Source: Erwinia aphidicola (GTDB lineage: Bacteria; Pseudomonadota; Gammaproteobacteria; Enterobacterales; Enterobacteriaceae). Taken from it: DNA of 64,000 bases. Below the pieces are notes generated by a model, which saw only the letters and a program-made list of their open reading frames with translations, did not search any database and was not told the origin of the DNA. A program made the position numbers and the translations under genes. Below are positions 46,241 to 61,200 of the stretch, in pieces. Location of the stretch: the NCBI RefSeq assembly GCF_014773485.1, contig NZ_JACXBP010000003.1:186001-250000 (forward strand). The letters run 5' to 3'. Position 1 is the first letter of the stretch. Every line of letters starts with the position of its first letter.

Positions 46241-49200
46241 TTATATGACATGGACCTGCAGATTGTGCTGGATCAACACGTCGCCCAGGGTGTTCTCTGA
46301 CGACAGCGCCGAGTTGTGGTAGACGTCATAGGTTTGCCCGCCGACCGTGCGCTGCCCGGTGGTAGCCCAGATGCCGCCATCACCGTTGGCCAGCGTCACC
46401 TGGTCACCCAGCGTCCCTTTAATCAACAAATCATCCGTCTGCTTGTCGGTGATGTTCAGCGCCTCGTTAAGGTCCAGCTTGATGCTGTTATTGCCCGCCG
46501 AGCCGAGGTCGATGATCTCGATATGCTCCACCTTCAGCCCGAGCGAGGTGAGATCCAGCGTGAGATGCTCGCCGTTCAGCACCAGGGTGTCGGTCCCTGC
46601 GCCACCGTCGATATGGCTAAAGTCCATTGAGCCAACCGAGATGGTGTCGTTACCGCTGCTGCCCGTCACCGAGTCGCCATGCAGCACCTGCCCGTCCGCC
46701 AGCGTAATGGTGACGCCGCCGATGGTGTAAGCATCGCTGTCAGCCTCGACGGGGGTGGTCGCCGCTGCCGCGGTGCTGGTCGTTGCGCTGGTGCTGGTTG
46801 TGGCGGCATCGGTGCTGCTGGTGTCGCTGTCGGTCACCAGCGTCGAGTGAACTGCCGCGACGGCATGCGCCGTGCTGCTGCTCTCCTCCGTGGTGGTGCT
46901 GGTTTTGCTGCTGGTGCTGGAGGTATCGGTTGAGGCCACCGCCAGCGAGTCATCAGCCGCGACCGCCATCAGCGATGCCGCTGCCACCGTTGAGCTGACC
47001 GGCAACAGCGAGCCGAGCAGCAGCGTGGTAGAGGTCGTCGCCGGGTTGCCCGCCGCATCCACCGCCGCGACCGTCACCAGCGCACCCAGGTTCAGCGTGG
47101 TGAGTAGCCCCCCGGTGAACTTGGCGCTGTAGCGCCCATTGGCGTCAATCACTGCCGTTTGCGTTTGCGACTGGCCATTCTGCGACAGCGTGATGCTGAC
47201 CGTGGTGCCCGTTGCCAGGCGCAGCGTGCCGCCGGAGATGGTCAGACCGGTTAACAGCACATTCACCAGGCTGGTAACCGCATCGACCCCAACTGCCGGC
47301 AGGCTGTGGGTCACCGCCGTGAAGCTGGTGCTGGTGCTGGCGCTGTTGCCCGCCCGGTCCGTCACGGTTACCGCGACAGTGTGGCTGCCATCGGCAATCG
47401 CGCTGAGGCCCGAGCTCGGCACGCTGACGCTCCAGCTGCCGTTGCTGCCCACCGTGGTGTTGTAGACCGTACCGGCAATGTTGACCGCCACGGTTCCGCC
47501 CACCGCGTTGGTTGCCGTGCCGCTCAGGGTCTGCGCCGCCCCCGCTTCCGCCAGGTTGAGGTAGTGGTCGGTAAAAACCGAGGCGTTGGTCAGCGTGACC
47601 GTTGGCGTGACGTGCGTACCGACAATCACCGATGCCGAGCCGTTTGCCGTGTTGCCCGCGCCGTTGACCAGACTGGCGGTAATGGTCTGCGTACCGTCCG
47701 CCAGCGCCAGCAGGCTGGCAGAGGGGACTGAGACACTCCAGCTGCCGTTGGCGGCAACAATGGCGTTAAGGGTCAGTGCACCGACCTTCACCGCAATGGT
47801 TGAACCTTCCGCATTGGTGGCGGTACCGGAGATAGTCTGTGCCGACAGCGCCTCGACCGCATTCAGGCCGCCGTCGCCAAACAGCGTGCCGATAGTGATA
47901 GTCGGGGCATTCTGGGCGATCACGCTGACCGTACCGCTGGTGGTCGCGCTGTTGCCATACGGGTCGCTAAGCGTGACCTGCGCCGTCTGCGTACCGTTCG
48001 CCAGCGTCGCGAGGTCCGCTTTCGGCACGCTCAGGCTCCAGCCACCGCCGCTGCCCACCGTGGTGGTATAGGTATGCGTTCCGAGCACCACCGTGACCGT
48101 TGAACCCGCCACCGCGTTAGTGGAGGTCCCGCTGATCAGCTGGGCGTTGGCGAGATCGCCCGCGCTCAGCACGCCGTCACCGAAAATAGTGTTGACCGCG
48201 ATAGTGGGGGCGCTCTGCACGCCGATGATGACGCCCACGCTGGCACTGGCGTTGTTACCATAGGCATCGGTCACCGCCACGCCCACGGTAAGATTGCCGG
48301 TCAGCAACGTGGTCAGCAGCGAAGGCGCCAGCGCGGCGGTGAAGTTACCGTTGGCATCGGTGGTGGCGGTCAGCGTGGTGGTACCCACATTGATTCGGAC
48401 GCTGGTTCCCGCCGCCACGTTATTCACATGCCCGCTCAGCGTCTGGCCGAGCAGCGCTTCCGCCACGCTCAGCACGCCATCGCCAAACAGCGGATTCAGC
48501 GTGACCGAAGGCAGGTTGTTGATGCCAACAATCGCACTCAGCGAGTTGCTGGTGGTGTTGCCCGCCGCGTCGGTAACGCTGACGCCAACATTGAGGTTGC
48601 CGTCGGTCAGCGTTGCCAGCAGCGCCGGGGTCAGCGCAATGCTGAATTTCCCGTCGCTGTCTGCGGTCGCTACCAGCTGCGTACTGTTTACGCTTACCAC
48701 CACGCGCGCTCCGGCAGTGGTGGTGCCGCTGATGGTCTGGGTCAGCAGCGCATCCGCCGCGTTCAGCACGCCATCACCGAACAGCTGCAGCTGGTTGAGC
48801 ACCAGCGACGGCGCGGTGAGGTTAACTGCCAGCCCGCCCGAGGCGCTGGCGGTATTGCCCGCCGCATCCTGTAGCGAAGCGGTCACCGTCAGGTTCGGGT
48901 TACCGGTCAGCAGCTGCAGCTGCGCCTGCGTCAGGTTGGTGCTGAAGGTGCCATCGGCATTCACCGTGGCGGTGGCAGAGACAATATTCCCCACGTTGAG
49001 ATTGACGATAGTGCCCGCCGCCACGTTTTTCACCGTACCGCTAATCAGCTGGCTGGCGAAGTTAGTGACATCGTTAAGGTTGAGCGCCCCGTCACCGAAG
49101 ATGGTGTTAAGGGTAATGCTCGGTTCTGCGGTCAGCAGGCCCACGGTGACGCTGTTGCTGGCGGTGTTGCCCGCCGGGTCGACCACTTTGACGCCCAGCG

Positions 49201-52200
49201 TGGCGTTCCCGGTGGCCAGGCTAAGCAGATCCGTGGCGCCAATATTCACGCTCCACGCCCCGCCCGCCTGCACCGTGGTGGTATAGGTTTTAGTGCCGAG
49301 GGTGACGGTAACGGTTGAACCGGCCACCGCATTCAGCGTACCGCCAATGGTCTGGCCCAGCAGCGCCTCAGCGTGGTTCAGCAGATTATCCCCGCCAAAC
49401 AGGCCGGTAAGCGCCGGAACTACCGGTACGTTGTTGATAATCGCCGTGACGTTTTCCGCCAGGGTTTTGCTGTTACCTGCCGCGTCGCTCACCACTACAT
49501 TGAGCGCCAGATTGCCATCGGTCACGCCGCTCAGCGCGGAGGATGGGATGGCCAGCGACCATTTACCATCCTGGCCCACGGTGGCGGTCAGGTTTTGTCC
49601 CCCCAGAGACAGGGAAACCGTTGCGCCAATGGTGCCGGTACCGGTAATCACGTGATCGACCAGCAGATCGGCTTTGCTCAGGAAGCCATTATCAAACAGC
49701 GGGTCAACCGCCAGCGCCAGGGTGTTCAGCACTTTGCTGACGGTCAGCGCGGCGCTGCCCTGGTTGCCGTTGACATCATTGACTCGGACCGACAGCACGT
49801 TGGTGCCGCTGGCTAACAGGGCAATCTCGGCAGCGGCCAGCGGGATGCTGAACACCCCGTCAGTCACCACGGCCGAGGCCAGCAGCGTGTTGCCCAGATA
49901 AACGCCAACGGTTTGCCCATCCGCGCCGGTCGCTGTCCCGGTCAGCAGCTGCTGTAGCGTTGCTTCCACCCCATTGATGATGTTGTCCTGCGCCAGCACG
50001 TTAAGCGCGATCAGCGGCGGTGTGGTAGCCACCACGATGCCATGCGTTGCCGTCCCGACGTTGCCCGCTGCATCGCTAATAGAGGCATTAATGGTTTGCG
50101 CATTCTGCCCCAGCGCCTGCAGATCCGCCGACGGCACGTTGAGTGACCAGGTACCGCCCGCCTGCACCACGGTGGTGTAGGTTTTTCCGCCCAGCGTGAC
50201 GGTCACCGTACGCCCCACTTCAGTGAGCGATGCGGTGCCGCTGATGGCCTGCGAAACCGCGGCTTCGCTGGCATTCAGTACATTATCCGCACCGGCAAAG
50301 TCACCGATAGTCAGGGTTGGCACCACCGTATCGACCAGCACCGTGGTGGTGGTGGTTACCGGAGAGCCAACGGTTGGGGTATAGGTGACAACCACCGTAT
50401 CTGTCCCCTGCGGGAATTCCGCAGTGGAGAGTGCAGCAGAGGTCCAGTTGTTATCCGCACGGATTGCATTAACCGTCACCGTGCTGACTAAGGTGCCATT
50501 CACCGTAATGGTGATGGTGCCTCCGACACCCGGGGTGGCATTTTGCAACGCACCGCTCAGGGTCGTGGTTGCCCCATCCGCTGTGTTAATAATATTGTCG
50601 CCGGTTACCGGGTTCAGCGTGATTGACGGCGTCAGCGGCACGGTCAGGTCAAGAATCACCGAACCATTGGCGGTGGCGGTGTTACCCGCCGCGTCGGTAA
50701 TCGACACGCTGTAAGCGCCCAGGTTGGTTGCCAGCTCGGCGAGCGCGGCGACCGAGACATTGACGCTCCAGCTGCCGTTGGCCTGCACCGTGCCGGTTAG
50801 GGTCTGGCTGCCGATGGTCAACGTTACGGTGGAGCCGACGTCGGCAGCGTTGGTGGTCCCGGTCAGCGTCTGAGTGGTCAGGCTTTCCAGATAGCTCAGG
50901 GTGTTATCCCCGGCAAAGGTCAGGCCGGAGATCGCTGGCGCCACGGTGTCAACGATAAAGCCTTCGCTGATGGTGTTGCTGTTGCCCGCAGGGTCTGTCA
51001 CGGTCACCGACAGATTCTGCGACCCCTGGCCAATCCCGCTCAGTTCGGCGTTGGTCAACGCGAGGGTCCAGTTGCCGTTGGTCCCCACCGTAGCTGCATG
51101 GGTCTGGCCGTTGAGGGTGACGGAGACCGTCTGGCCTGCCCCCACTGCACCGGTGGTCCCGGTCAGCGTCCCGCCGTTGGTCAGCTCGTTCAGGTTAAGG
51201 TAGCCGTCACCAAACGCCACGCCAACCGTCGGCAGCGGCAGCGTCAGGTAAGCGTAGAAGCCCAGCGTCTGGCTGGCGCTGTTGCCTGCCGCATCGGTTA
51301 CCGTCACGCTGAGATTGTGTTCGCCGTTCGCCAGGCCGCTCAGCGCCCCGGCAGGCAGCGCCACCGACCAGCTGCCGTCGCTGTTCACCGTGCCGGTATA
51401 GCTGATGCCATTGACGTCGACCTTCAGCACCACGCCCTGATTGGCGCCGGTCACGCCGGTATTCCCGGTGATGGTGATCGCACCGTTGGCCTGAGTAATG
51501 CCCAGCGCGTCGTTAGCAAACGGATTGGTGATGGTCGGCACCGGGGCGGTCAGCACGGCGGTGTAGCTGCCGTTGAGCACCGATTCGTTGCCGTAGCTGT
51601 CGGTAGCGGTCACCACCACGGTTTTCGTCCCGTTGCCAAACCCGGCAAGCTGATCGGGCGTCAGGTTCAGCGACCAGTCGCCGTTGGCGTTTACCGTGGC
51701 GGCAATCGCCGTACCGCCGTTAATACTGACCAGCACGCTCTGCCCCGCCCCGGTCACGCCGGTAGAGCCACTGAGTAGCTGGGCGACGCCCGCCTCGGCA
51801 ATGCTCAGCAGGCCATCGACAAACGGCGTAACCAGCGTCACGGCCGGAATATCATGCACCGCCACCACCAGCGAAGTGTTGGCAGAGCTGCTGTTGCCAA
51901 CCGCATCGGTGATGGTCACCGAGATCGGCCAGTTACCGTCCGGCAGCGCCTGCAGCACCTCAGCCGACAGCGGCAGCGACCAGCTGGTGCCGTCGGCACT
52001 GATGGTGGCAGGCAGCAGTGCGCCATTGACGTTGACCGTCACCGTCAGCCCCGCCAGACCACCGGCATGGGTGATCGCCCCGCTCAGGGTGCCGCCGAGC
52101 GCCGCTTCCGCCGCGTTCAGCACGCCGTCGCCGAACAGCGGCAGGCCGCCAACGGACACGGTTGGCAGTGCGGTAACGATGGCGTCGAAGTTCAGCGTGG

Positions 52201-55200
52201 CGCTGTCGCTATTGCCCGCTGCATCCCCCGCCGTCACCACGATTTCATGATTGCCATTGCCCAGCGCCAGCAGCTGCGCCGGTGACACCGTGGCGCTCCA
52301 TACGCCATTATCATTGACCGTCGCGGTCAGCGCGGTGCCGCCAATGGTGACGCTGATGGTCTGCCCGGCCCCGATCAGGCCGGTGGTGCCCGTCAGGGTC
52401 TGTGCGACGCCCGCCTCAGCGACATTCAGCAAGCCGTCAACAAACGGCAGATTGATGGTTGGGTTCAGCGTAGTGGTCAGCACCAGTTCCGCACTGGCGG
52501 TAGCGCTGGCCGGATTCACCAGCCCGGCTTCGGTACTGACAGTGACCTGCACCGCCCCGTTACCCAGCCCGACCAGCGCGCCCGCCGGAATATTCGCCGA
52601 CCAGGTACCGTCAGCGCCCACCGTACCGGCAAAGGTCAGGTTACCGACCGTCACCACCAGCGCCGTGCCGACCTCAAGATTGCTCACCGTACCGGTCAGC
52701 GTCTGCGCCAGCGCCGCCTCCACGCCGCTCACCAGACCGTCACCAAATGGCAGATCCAGCGTCAGCGTTGGCGTATCGTGAACATCCACCACAATCCCGA
52801 CGTTGCTGGTGGTGGTATTGCCGTTGGTATCGGTAACGGACACGCCTACCGTGACGTTGCCGTCCACCAGCGCCAGCAGATCGGCGGCTGGAATAGTGGT
52901 GCTCCAGTTACCGTCTGCATCGGCCAGCACGTTGTAAACTTTGGCCCCCACCGTGATGGTCAGATTAAGGTTTGGCAGGGTGGTGCCTTCAATCAGCAGG
53001 CCCGCCAGCGCTTCGGCCAGGCTGAGAATATTATCCGCACCCACGCCGACATCCACCGTCAGCAGCGGCGGCACGGTGTGAACGGTGAACTCCTGGCTGT
53101 CCGTCGCCACGTTCTGCGCCACATCATTGCCGGTCGCGGTGACGGTGTTGCCATCTTGCGGCAGCGCCTGCACATCCGCAGCGGGCACGGTGGCCTGCCA
53201 GTTGCCGTCGGCATCCACCGTCGCGGTGTAGTTTTTATTGTTCAGAGTGACGGTAATCGTCTGCCCCGCCGGAATATGCTGGCTGCTCCCGGTGATCGTC
53301 AGGTCACTGCGCGACTCCTGGTAGTCGACCATATCGTCGCTGGTCACGGGATCGATGGTAATGGTTGGCAGGTTGCCAGGCTGCGCCACCACGGTGAAGT
53401 CCTGACTGTCGTTGGCAATATTGCCATCGCGGTCGGTGACGGAAACGCTCACCTGCTGAGCACCATCCGCCAGCTGCTGTACATCCGCAGCCGGTACGCT
53501 GAAGCGCCATTCCCCACCTGTTACCGTAGTGGTATAAGTCTGGCCGCCGAGCGTGATGGTGACCGTTTGACCGTCCGGCACGCCGTCACTGGTGGTGCCA
53601 CTCAGCAGCAGCGGCTGATTATGCTCGGTGCTGTTGATGTAGTCATCGCCGGAGACCGGAGCAATGGTGATTAACGGCAGGTCAGCAGCGGTAGCGCGCA
53701 CGGTGACGGTTTCAGTTTGTACCGTCTGGTTGCCCGCGCTGTCGGTCAGCGTGGCGGTCACGGTGTAATCGCCGTTGGCGAGCGTTTTGGTCACGCTGCC
53801 CGGCAGATCGAAGCTCCAGCTGCCGTCACTCTGCACGATAGCAATGTAAGCAGGCTGGATGCCGTTAAAGATGATGCTGACCTGCTGGCCCACCTCATCC
53901 GGCGAAGTGCTGCCGGAAACGGTAATCGTCTGCTGGATCTCGGTCGGGTTGATGACGTTATCACCCGCCACGTTATTCAGCACCAGATCCGGCGGCGTCA
54001 GGTCCACGATGGCGGCACTGCTGACAGTGCCGCTGTTACCCGCGGCATCGGTCACCGTCACCGTAATCGGCAGATTGCCTTCGTTCAGCCCCTGCAGCGT
54101 GGCCGCCGGGATATTCAGCGTCCAGTTGCCGTTGTTATCCACCGTGGCCGGATAGTCCGTGCCGCCGATGTTCACGCTGACCTGCTGGCCTGCACCGACA
54201 GTGCCGGTGGTCCCGCTCAGCGTCTGACCTGCGCCTGCTTCATCCTGGTTGAGGTAGCCATCGCCAAACGGGGTGTTGATGGTCGGCTGCAGCGCTGCGG
54301 TCGCCAGGGTGACATCCGCGCTGTTGCTGCCCGGGTTGCCCGCCTGGTCGGTGACCGTGGCGGTCAGCGTGTAGTTGCCGTCGGTGACGCCCGTCAATGC
54401 CGCCGCCGGAATATCCAGCGTCCAGCTGCCGTCGGCACCCACGGTGGTAGTCCAGGTCTGGCCGTTGAAGTTAACGGTGACCGTCTGCCCTTCCAGGGCC
54501 GGACCGCTGCCGTTATCGGTGCTGCCGCTAATGGTCAGCGGCTGGCCCGCTTCGCTGGCGTTAATAATACCGTCGCCGGCAATCGGGTTCAGCGTAATGG
54601 CCGGAGCCACGGTATCAACGTTAAAGCTGACCGGCTGCGTACTGGCGTTGCCCGCCGCATCGGTTGCCGTCACCTGCAGAGTATTGCTGCCCTGTTCGAA
54701 GGATTGCAGTACCGCAGAAGGCAGGCTGATGCTCCAGTTGCCGTTACCGTCGACGGTGCCGCTGTACTGGGTGCCGTCAATGGTGACGCTCACCGTCTGG
54801 CCGTTACCGCTGACGCCGGTGGTGCCGTTCAGCGTCTGGGTCAGCGCGGCCTCACTCGCGTTGAGCGCGCCGTCGTTAAACGGCACGTCGACAGTGACGG
54901 CAGGAAGCGTGTTGACCACCACATTCAGGCTCGCACTGCTGTTGACGAGGTTACCGGTGGCGTCGGTTACGCTGACGCCGACGGTTGCCGGGCCATCAGG
55001 CAGCCCTGCCAGCGCGGCAGCCGGAACCACCACGCTCCATGCGCCGCCGTTGCCGACCGTCGCCTGGAAAGTCTGGCCGTTGATGGTCAGCGTCAGCTGG
55101 CTGCCCGCGTCAACGTTGGCGGTGTGCCCGGTCACGATCAGCGGCTCCTGCGCTTCGCTGGCATTGAGATAGCCGTCGTTGGAGATCGGGTCGATACTGA

Positions 55201-58200
55201 TGCCGGATGCCAGGCTGTTTACCGTGACATCATGGCTGGCACTGACCGGGTTTCCGGCCGCATCGCTGACCGCCGCCGCGATGGTGGTAGTGCCGTTCTC
55301 CAGCCCTTGCAGCGTGGAGGCAGGAATAGAGACGCTCCAGCTGCCGTCCGCCTGCACCAGCGCGCTGTATACTTCCGTACCAAGGGTGATGCTGACCGTC
55401 TGCCCGGCTTCCACATTACTGGTGGTCCCGGAGAGCAGCTGGCTGCTCTGCTGCTCCGCCCCGTCCAGGATATCGTTGCCGGCAAAGGTATTGATGCTGA
55501 TGGTCGGCAGATCGGCGGCCGCCGCCTTGACCTCCAGCGGGCTGCTGGTGGTGTTGCTGTTGCCTGCTGCATCGGTCGCCATAACGCTCAGCGTGTAGCT
55601 GCCGTCAGCCAGCGCCTGCAAATCGGCGCTCGGAACAGATACCGTCCAGTCGCCGTTGCCGTTGACCTGCACGCCCTGGTAGGTGACGCCGTTCAGCGTG
55701 ACGACAATCGTGTCCCCGGCTTCGCCCCGACCGCTGACGGCCAGATCCGCGCCCTGTTCGGCAGCATTCAGGATGCCATCGCCCGCCACGGGGGCTACCG
55801 TTACCGTTGGTGCCACGGTGTCGACCGTAAACGGCTGGGTGGTATTGGCGCTGTTACCTGCGGCATCGCTGACCACCACGCTGAAGCTGTTATCCCCCTG
55901 GGCCAGGCCCGCCAGCGCGGTGGCAGGTACCGCCACGCTCCAGCTGCCGTCAGCCGCTACGATACCGGTATAGGTGGTGCCGTTCAGCGTCAGGGTGACG
56001 GTCTGACCATCGCCCGTCACGCCGGTGCTGCCGGTAATATTTTGTGTCGCCGTTGCCTCCTGCGCGTTGAGCGCGCCGTCGCCAAACGGTGGGTTAACGG
56101 CGACCACCGGCAGGGTATCAACAATCACCACCAGGCTGCTGCTGCTGGTCTGGGTTACGCCCGCCGCATCCGGACCGCTGACCACAATCGGCAGCGTGCC
56201 GTCGGTGAAATCCGCCACCACGTTTTGCGGCAGCGTCACGCTCCAGCTGCCGTCTGCCTGTACGGTTGCCAGGTAAGACGCCCCGCCAATCGCCACGGTC
56301 AGCTGGGTTCCCGCCGTGTAATTCGCCGAGGTGCCGCTGATGGTCAGCGGCTGCGCCGCTTCCTCCGCATTCAGGTAACCATCCACGCTGACCGGGTTAA
56401 TCGCCAGGCCGGAGAGCTGATTATTGATCTCGAAGCTGCCGCTGACCGTGGCCGGATTGCCTGCCGCATCGCTGACCACCACGCTGTAGCTCTGTTGGCC
56501 GTTACTCAGCGCCTCCAGCGCGGAGGCCGGAATGGTCATGCTCCATGCCCCACTGGCCTGCACTACGCCAGTGTAAGTCACACCGCCCAGCGTGACGCTA
56601 ACCAGCTGCCCTTCCTGCACGTTAGTGGTGGTGCCGCTCAGCACCTGACTGACGTGCTGTTCCGCGCCGTCAACGATGTTATTACCGGCAAAGGTGTTCA
56701 CCGTCAGGGTCGGCAGCGTTGCCGCGTCCACACTGACCGCCAGCGTGGTGGTCTGCGTAGTGACGTTACCTGCGGCATCGGTAGCGGTCACGCTGAGCGG
56801 ATAGTTACCGTTGGTCAGCGCAGCCAGATCGTCAGCGCTGAGCGGCAGCGACCACTGGCCGTTTGGCCCGACGGTGGTGGTGTAAGTTTCATTGTTTAGC
56901 GTGACGGAAATGCTGGCCCCGCGCTCGCCGCTGCCGCTCAGCGTAATGCCCTCCTGCTGCTCGGCGGCGTTGAGGATGTTATCCCCGGCTGGCGGATTGA
57001 GCGTCAGCGCTGGTGCAGCGACGTCCACCGTCAGCGCCGGGGTCTGCGTGCTGATATTGCCCGCGCCATCTTTCACCGCCACGCTGACGGTGTAGTCGCC
57101 GTTGTTCAGTGCAGCGAGATCGGCTGGCGGAACGCTGACCGACCAGTTGCCGTCACCGTCAACGGTAGCGGTGTAGACTTTGCCGTTCAGCGTCACGCGC
57201 ACGCTGTCATTGCTGTCGCCGGTACCGCTGATGGTCAGCGGCTGCCCCTGCTCGGCGGCATTGAGATAGCCATCGGTAGAAATTGGCGCCACGGTAAAGT
57301 CCGGCGGCGTGGTGTCCAGCCCGACAGGGCGAGTCACGGTCGCGACATCTCCCGCCGTTGTAGTGGCCGTCACGGTCAGCGTGTAGCTGCCATCGGTCAC
57401 GCCGTTCAGCGCGCCGGCCGGAATGGTGGCGCTCCACAGGCCATCAGGCCCGACGGTGGCAGGGTAGTTAGTGCCATTGAAGTTCACTACCACCGAGGTA
57501 CTGCCGTCCGGCACGCTGCCGGTAACGTTAAACCCGGCGGTCGCTTCTGCCGCATTGATCAGATCGTCGCCCGCAACCGGATTCACCAACACTTGATTGC
57601 TGATACTGGTATCCACATCGACCGTCGCATTTTGGCTGGCGCTGTTACCGTTCGGCGCGGTCACCACTACGGTTACCGTGTTGTCGCCCTGCGGCAGTGC
57701 CCCGAGGGTCTCTGCCGGAACGGTCACCGACCATGCGCCGTTCACCACCGTGGTGGTCAGCGTCTGGCCACCAATGGTGACGCTGACGGTATCACCGTTG
57801 GTGCCGGTCCCGGTGATATCCAGCGGCTGCGCGGCTTCAGCGCGATCGATGATGCCGTCTCCGGCAATCGGATCGAGGGTATAAGTAGGCGCGGTAAGCT
57901 GCACCTGTACGACTTCACTGTTAACCGTCTGGTTGCCCGATGGGTCAGAAACCGTGACCGTCAGCGGATAGCCGCCGTTTTGCAGCGCCAGCACGTCGTT
58001 GGCCGGGATGGTGGCGCTCCAGTTGCCGTCACCGTCGACCACCGCCTCATAGGTTTTGCCATTCAGGCTGACCACCACGCTATTGCCCGCCGTGGTGGTA
58101 CCGCTAATGTCGAGCGGCAGCGCATGTTCCGCCGCGTTGATAATGCCATCTTCCGCCACCGGGCCAACCGTCACTGGCGGCAGCTCCGTGGCAATATTCA

Positions 58201-61200
58201 CCGGAACCGGCGTGGTGGTGGTGCTGTTTCCGGCCACGTCCGTCGCGGTGACGGTAATGTTCTGTTGCCCGGTGGGCAGCGCCTGCAGCTGTTCCGGCGT
58301 CAGCGCCAGCGTCCACACGCCGGAGCTGTTAACGGTCGCGTTAAAGTCCGTGCCGCCGATGTTGACCACCACCGTCTGGCCGTTGCCGGTTTCGCCAGTG
58401 GTGCCGCTCAGCGTCTGGCCCGCGGCAGCGGTTGCTTCAGCATTGGTCAGCACGCTGTCGCCAAACGGCGCTTCCAGCGTTGGCTGCGGCAGAGTGTTGA
58501 TATGCACATTGAGGGTACTGCTGCTGGTCACCTCAGTGCCATTTGGCGCCACCACGCTGGCGGTGGCGGTAAACGGACCGTCGGCCAGTACGGTGAGATC
58601 GCCCGCCGGAATGGTGGTGCTCCACGAACCGTCCGCCTGCACCTGTGCGCTGTAGGTTTTGCCATTGAAGGTGAAGGTGACGGTGCTGCCTTCCGCGATA
58701 TTGAGGGTGCTACCGCTCACAGCCAGCCCGTTTTCGGCTTCCTGCTGGTTGAGATAGCCGTCGTCGCTCAGCGGGTCGAAGGCAATCGCCGGCTGGGTGT
58801 TATCCACGGTGAAGGTTTTGCTGCTGCTGCCGGTGTTGCCTGCCTGGTCAGTAATGCTGACCGTCAGGGTGTAAGAGCCATTCGCCAGCCCGCTCAGCGC
58901 CGATGCCGGCAGCTCCACCTGCCAGCTGCCCGGACTGCCCGCCTGTACCATGGTGGTGTAGCTTTCGCCGTTCAGGGTAACGATAACCGTATTCCCGGCT
59001 TCGGCATTGGTCACGGTGCCGCTGATAATCTGCGCCACCTGCTGCTCTGCGCCATCAACGATATTATTGGCGGTGACATTAGAGACAAAGATCGCCGGAA
59101 CCCCGGTATCAATAGCCAGCGGCGTGCTGGTGCTGCTGGTGTTGCCCGCCGGATCGGTTGCGGTGACGTTGAGGGTATAGCTGCCATCGGCTACGCCCGC
59201 CACGTAAGTTCCCGGAATGGTCAGCGTCCACTGGCCGTTGGTGCCGACCACCGCGCTGAAGGCGGTACCGTTCAGCTCAACGCTAATGACGTTACCCGCT
59301 TCCCCGCTGCCGGTGACGACCAGCGGCTGGCCGGATTCCGCGGCGTTAATAACGCCGTCAGAGACCGGATTAACGCTGACCGCTGGGGCCGTCAGGTCCA
59401 CTTCGATGGTGCGCGTGACGGTGGTGCTGTTGCCCGCCGTATCGGTGCTGGTGACCTGCAGTGGGTAGCTGCCATTGGTCAGGGCCGTCAGTGCGTTTGC
59501 CGGCAGATCGATGCTCCAGCTGCCGGTGCCGCCAACCGTGGTAGTGTAGGTTTCGCCATTCAGCGTGACGGTGATGCGGTCGCCGACCTCACCGGAGCCG
59601 CTGAGGGTTTGCAGCTCGCCGCTCTCTGCGGCGTTGATGCGGTTATCCCCGGTCAGGGCTTCCACGCTGACCTGCGGCGCCACGGTGTCGACAGTGAAGT
59701 TGCCGGTCGCCGTGCTGGTGTTGCCCGCGCTGTCAGCCACCGTGACGCTCAGGGAGTTGGCCCCCTGCGGCAGAGACTGCAGCACGGCGGAAGGCAGAGA
59801 AACACTCCAGTTGCCCTGCGCGTCCACCGTCCCGGTGTAGGTAATCCCCGCAATCACCACGCTGACGGTCTGGCCTGCCCCCTCCACCCCGGTGCTGCCG
59901 CTCAGGGTCTGCTCGCTGCCGGCCTCCGCCGCGTTGAGCAAGGCATCGCCAAACGGCGGATTGATGCTGAGGTCGAGCTCAGAGGTCACGGAACTGTCCA
60001 GCGAGTGCTGAGCCGTGACGGTGTTGCCATTGATATCCGTGGCAGTGGCGGTCACGGTCAGGTTGCCGTTGGGCAGCGCCACCAGGTCGGCAGACGGCAC
60101 ATTCACCGTCCAGCTACCGTCGCTATTGGTCGTGGTCAGATACTCTTTGCCGTTGAAGGTCACCGCGACGCGGCTGCCTGCGGCAACAAAGCGGCTGAAG
60201 CCGTGAATCGCCATCGGCAACAGCGACTCGTTGTGGCTCAGCATATTGTCATCGCTGATCACCCCGATGGCGATGGCGCTGAAGGTGTTATCAACGGTGA
60301 AGCTACCGTTGGCGCTGGTCGGGTTACCGGCAACGTCGCTGACGCTAACGGTGTAGCTGTCGGTGCCGTTCGCGAGGTTAGCCAGCGCCGCTGCCGGAAC
60401 CAGCACGCTCCAGCTGCCGTCGGCGTTCACTAGCCCGGTGTACTGGTTGCCGTTAAGCGTCACGGTCACTACCTGCCCGGCCTGTACGTTGCTGGTGCTG
60501 CCGGTCATCAGCTGCGACAGCCCTTTCTCGGCGCCATCCACAATATTATCGCCGGCAAACGCGCCCACGGTAATCACCGGGAGCGAGGCAGCGCTGGCAA
60601 TCACGGTCAGCGGCTGGCTGCTGCTGCCCATGTTGCCGAGACTGTCGGTAGCGGTCACCGTCACGGTGTAGCTGCCGTCCGCCAGGCCGCTAACCACATT
60701 GGCCGGTATATTCGCACTCCAGCTGCCGTCGGCAGCCACGGTAGCGGTGTAGTCGACATTGTTGATGGTCACGACCACGCCCGCACCCGGCTCGGTGGTG
60801 CCGACGATCGCCAGCGCCGCGTTATGCTCGGCAGCATTAAGATAGCCATCGCCGGAAACCGGCGCGACGGTCACAACCGGAGGCGCGGTATCGATGACGA
60901 TCGGCGCCTGCACGGTGGTTTCATTGCCGCCGCTGTCGCGTGCGGTAATGCTGATGTCATATTTGCCATCGCTCAGCCCCTGCAGGGTGGCCGGGTCGAC
61001 ATTGACGCTCCAGCTGCCGCTGGCATCGGCCGCGCTGTGGTAGGTCACACCGTTGATCACCACGGTAATAGTGCTGAGCGCCTCTGCCTGGCCGCTCAGC
61101 GCCAGCGGCTGATTCTGCTCGCTGGCGTTAATCACGCCGTCGCCAGCAATGGTGCCGACAGAAAGGGTTGGCGGGGTGGTATCCACGCTGACAGTGGTGC

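Noticed and set aside
53717..56899. Plus-strand open frame of 1,060 codons inside the adhesin
   Set aside because: It is antisense to the repeat gene and repeats the same composition every 300 bases; the codon bias of the sense frame keeps the antisense frame open. No family motif or ribosome site.
57593..60433. Plus-strand open frame of 946 codons inside the adhesin
   Set aside because: The same shadow effect of the Ig-like repeats; the translation is rich in His, Arg and Gly without domains.
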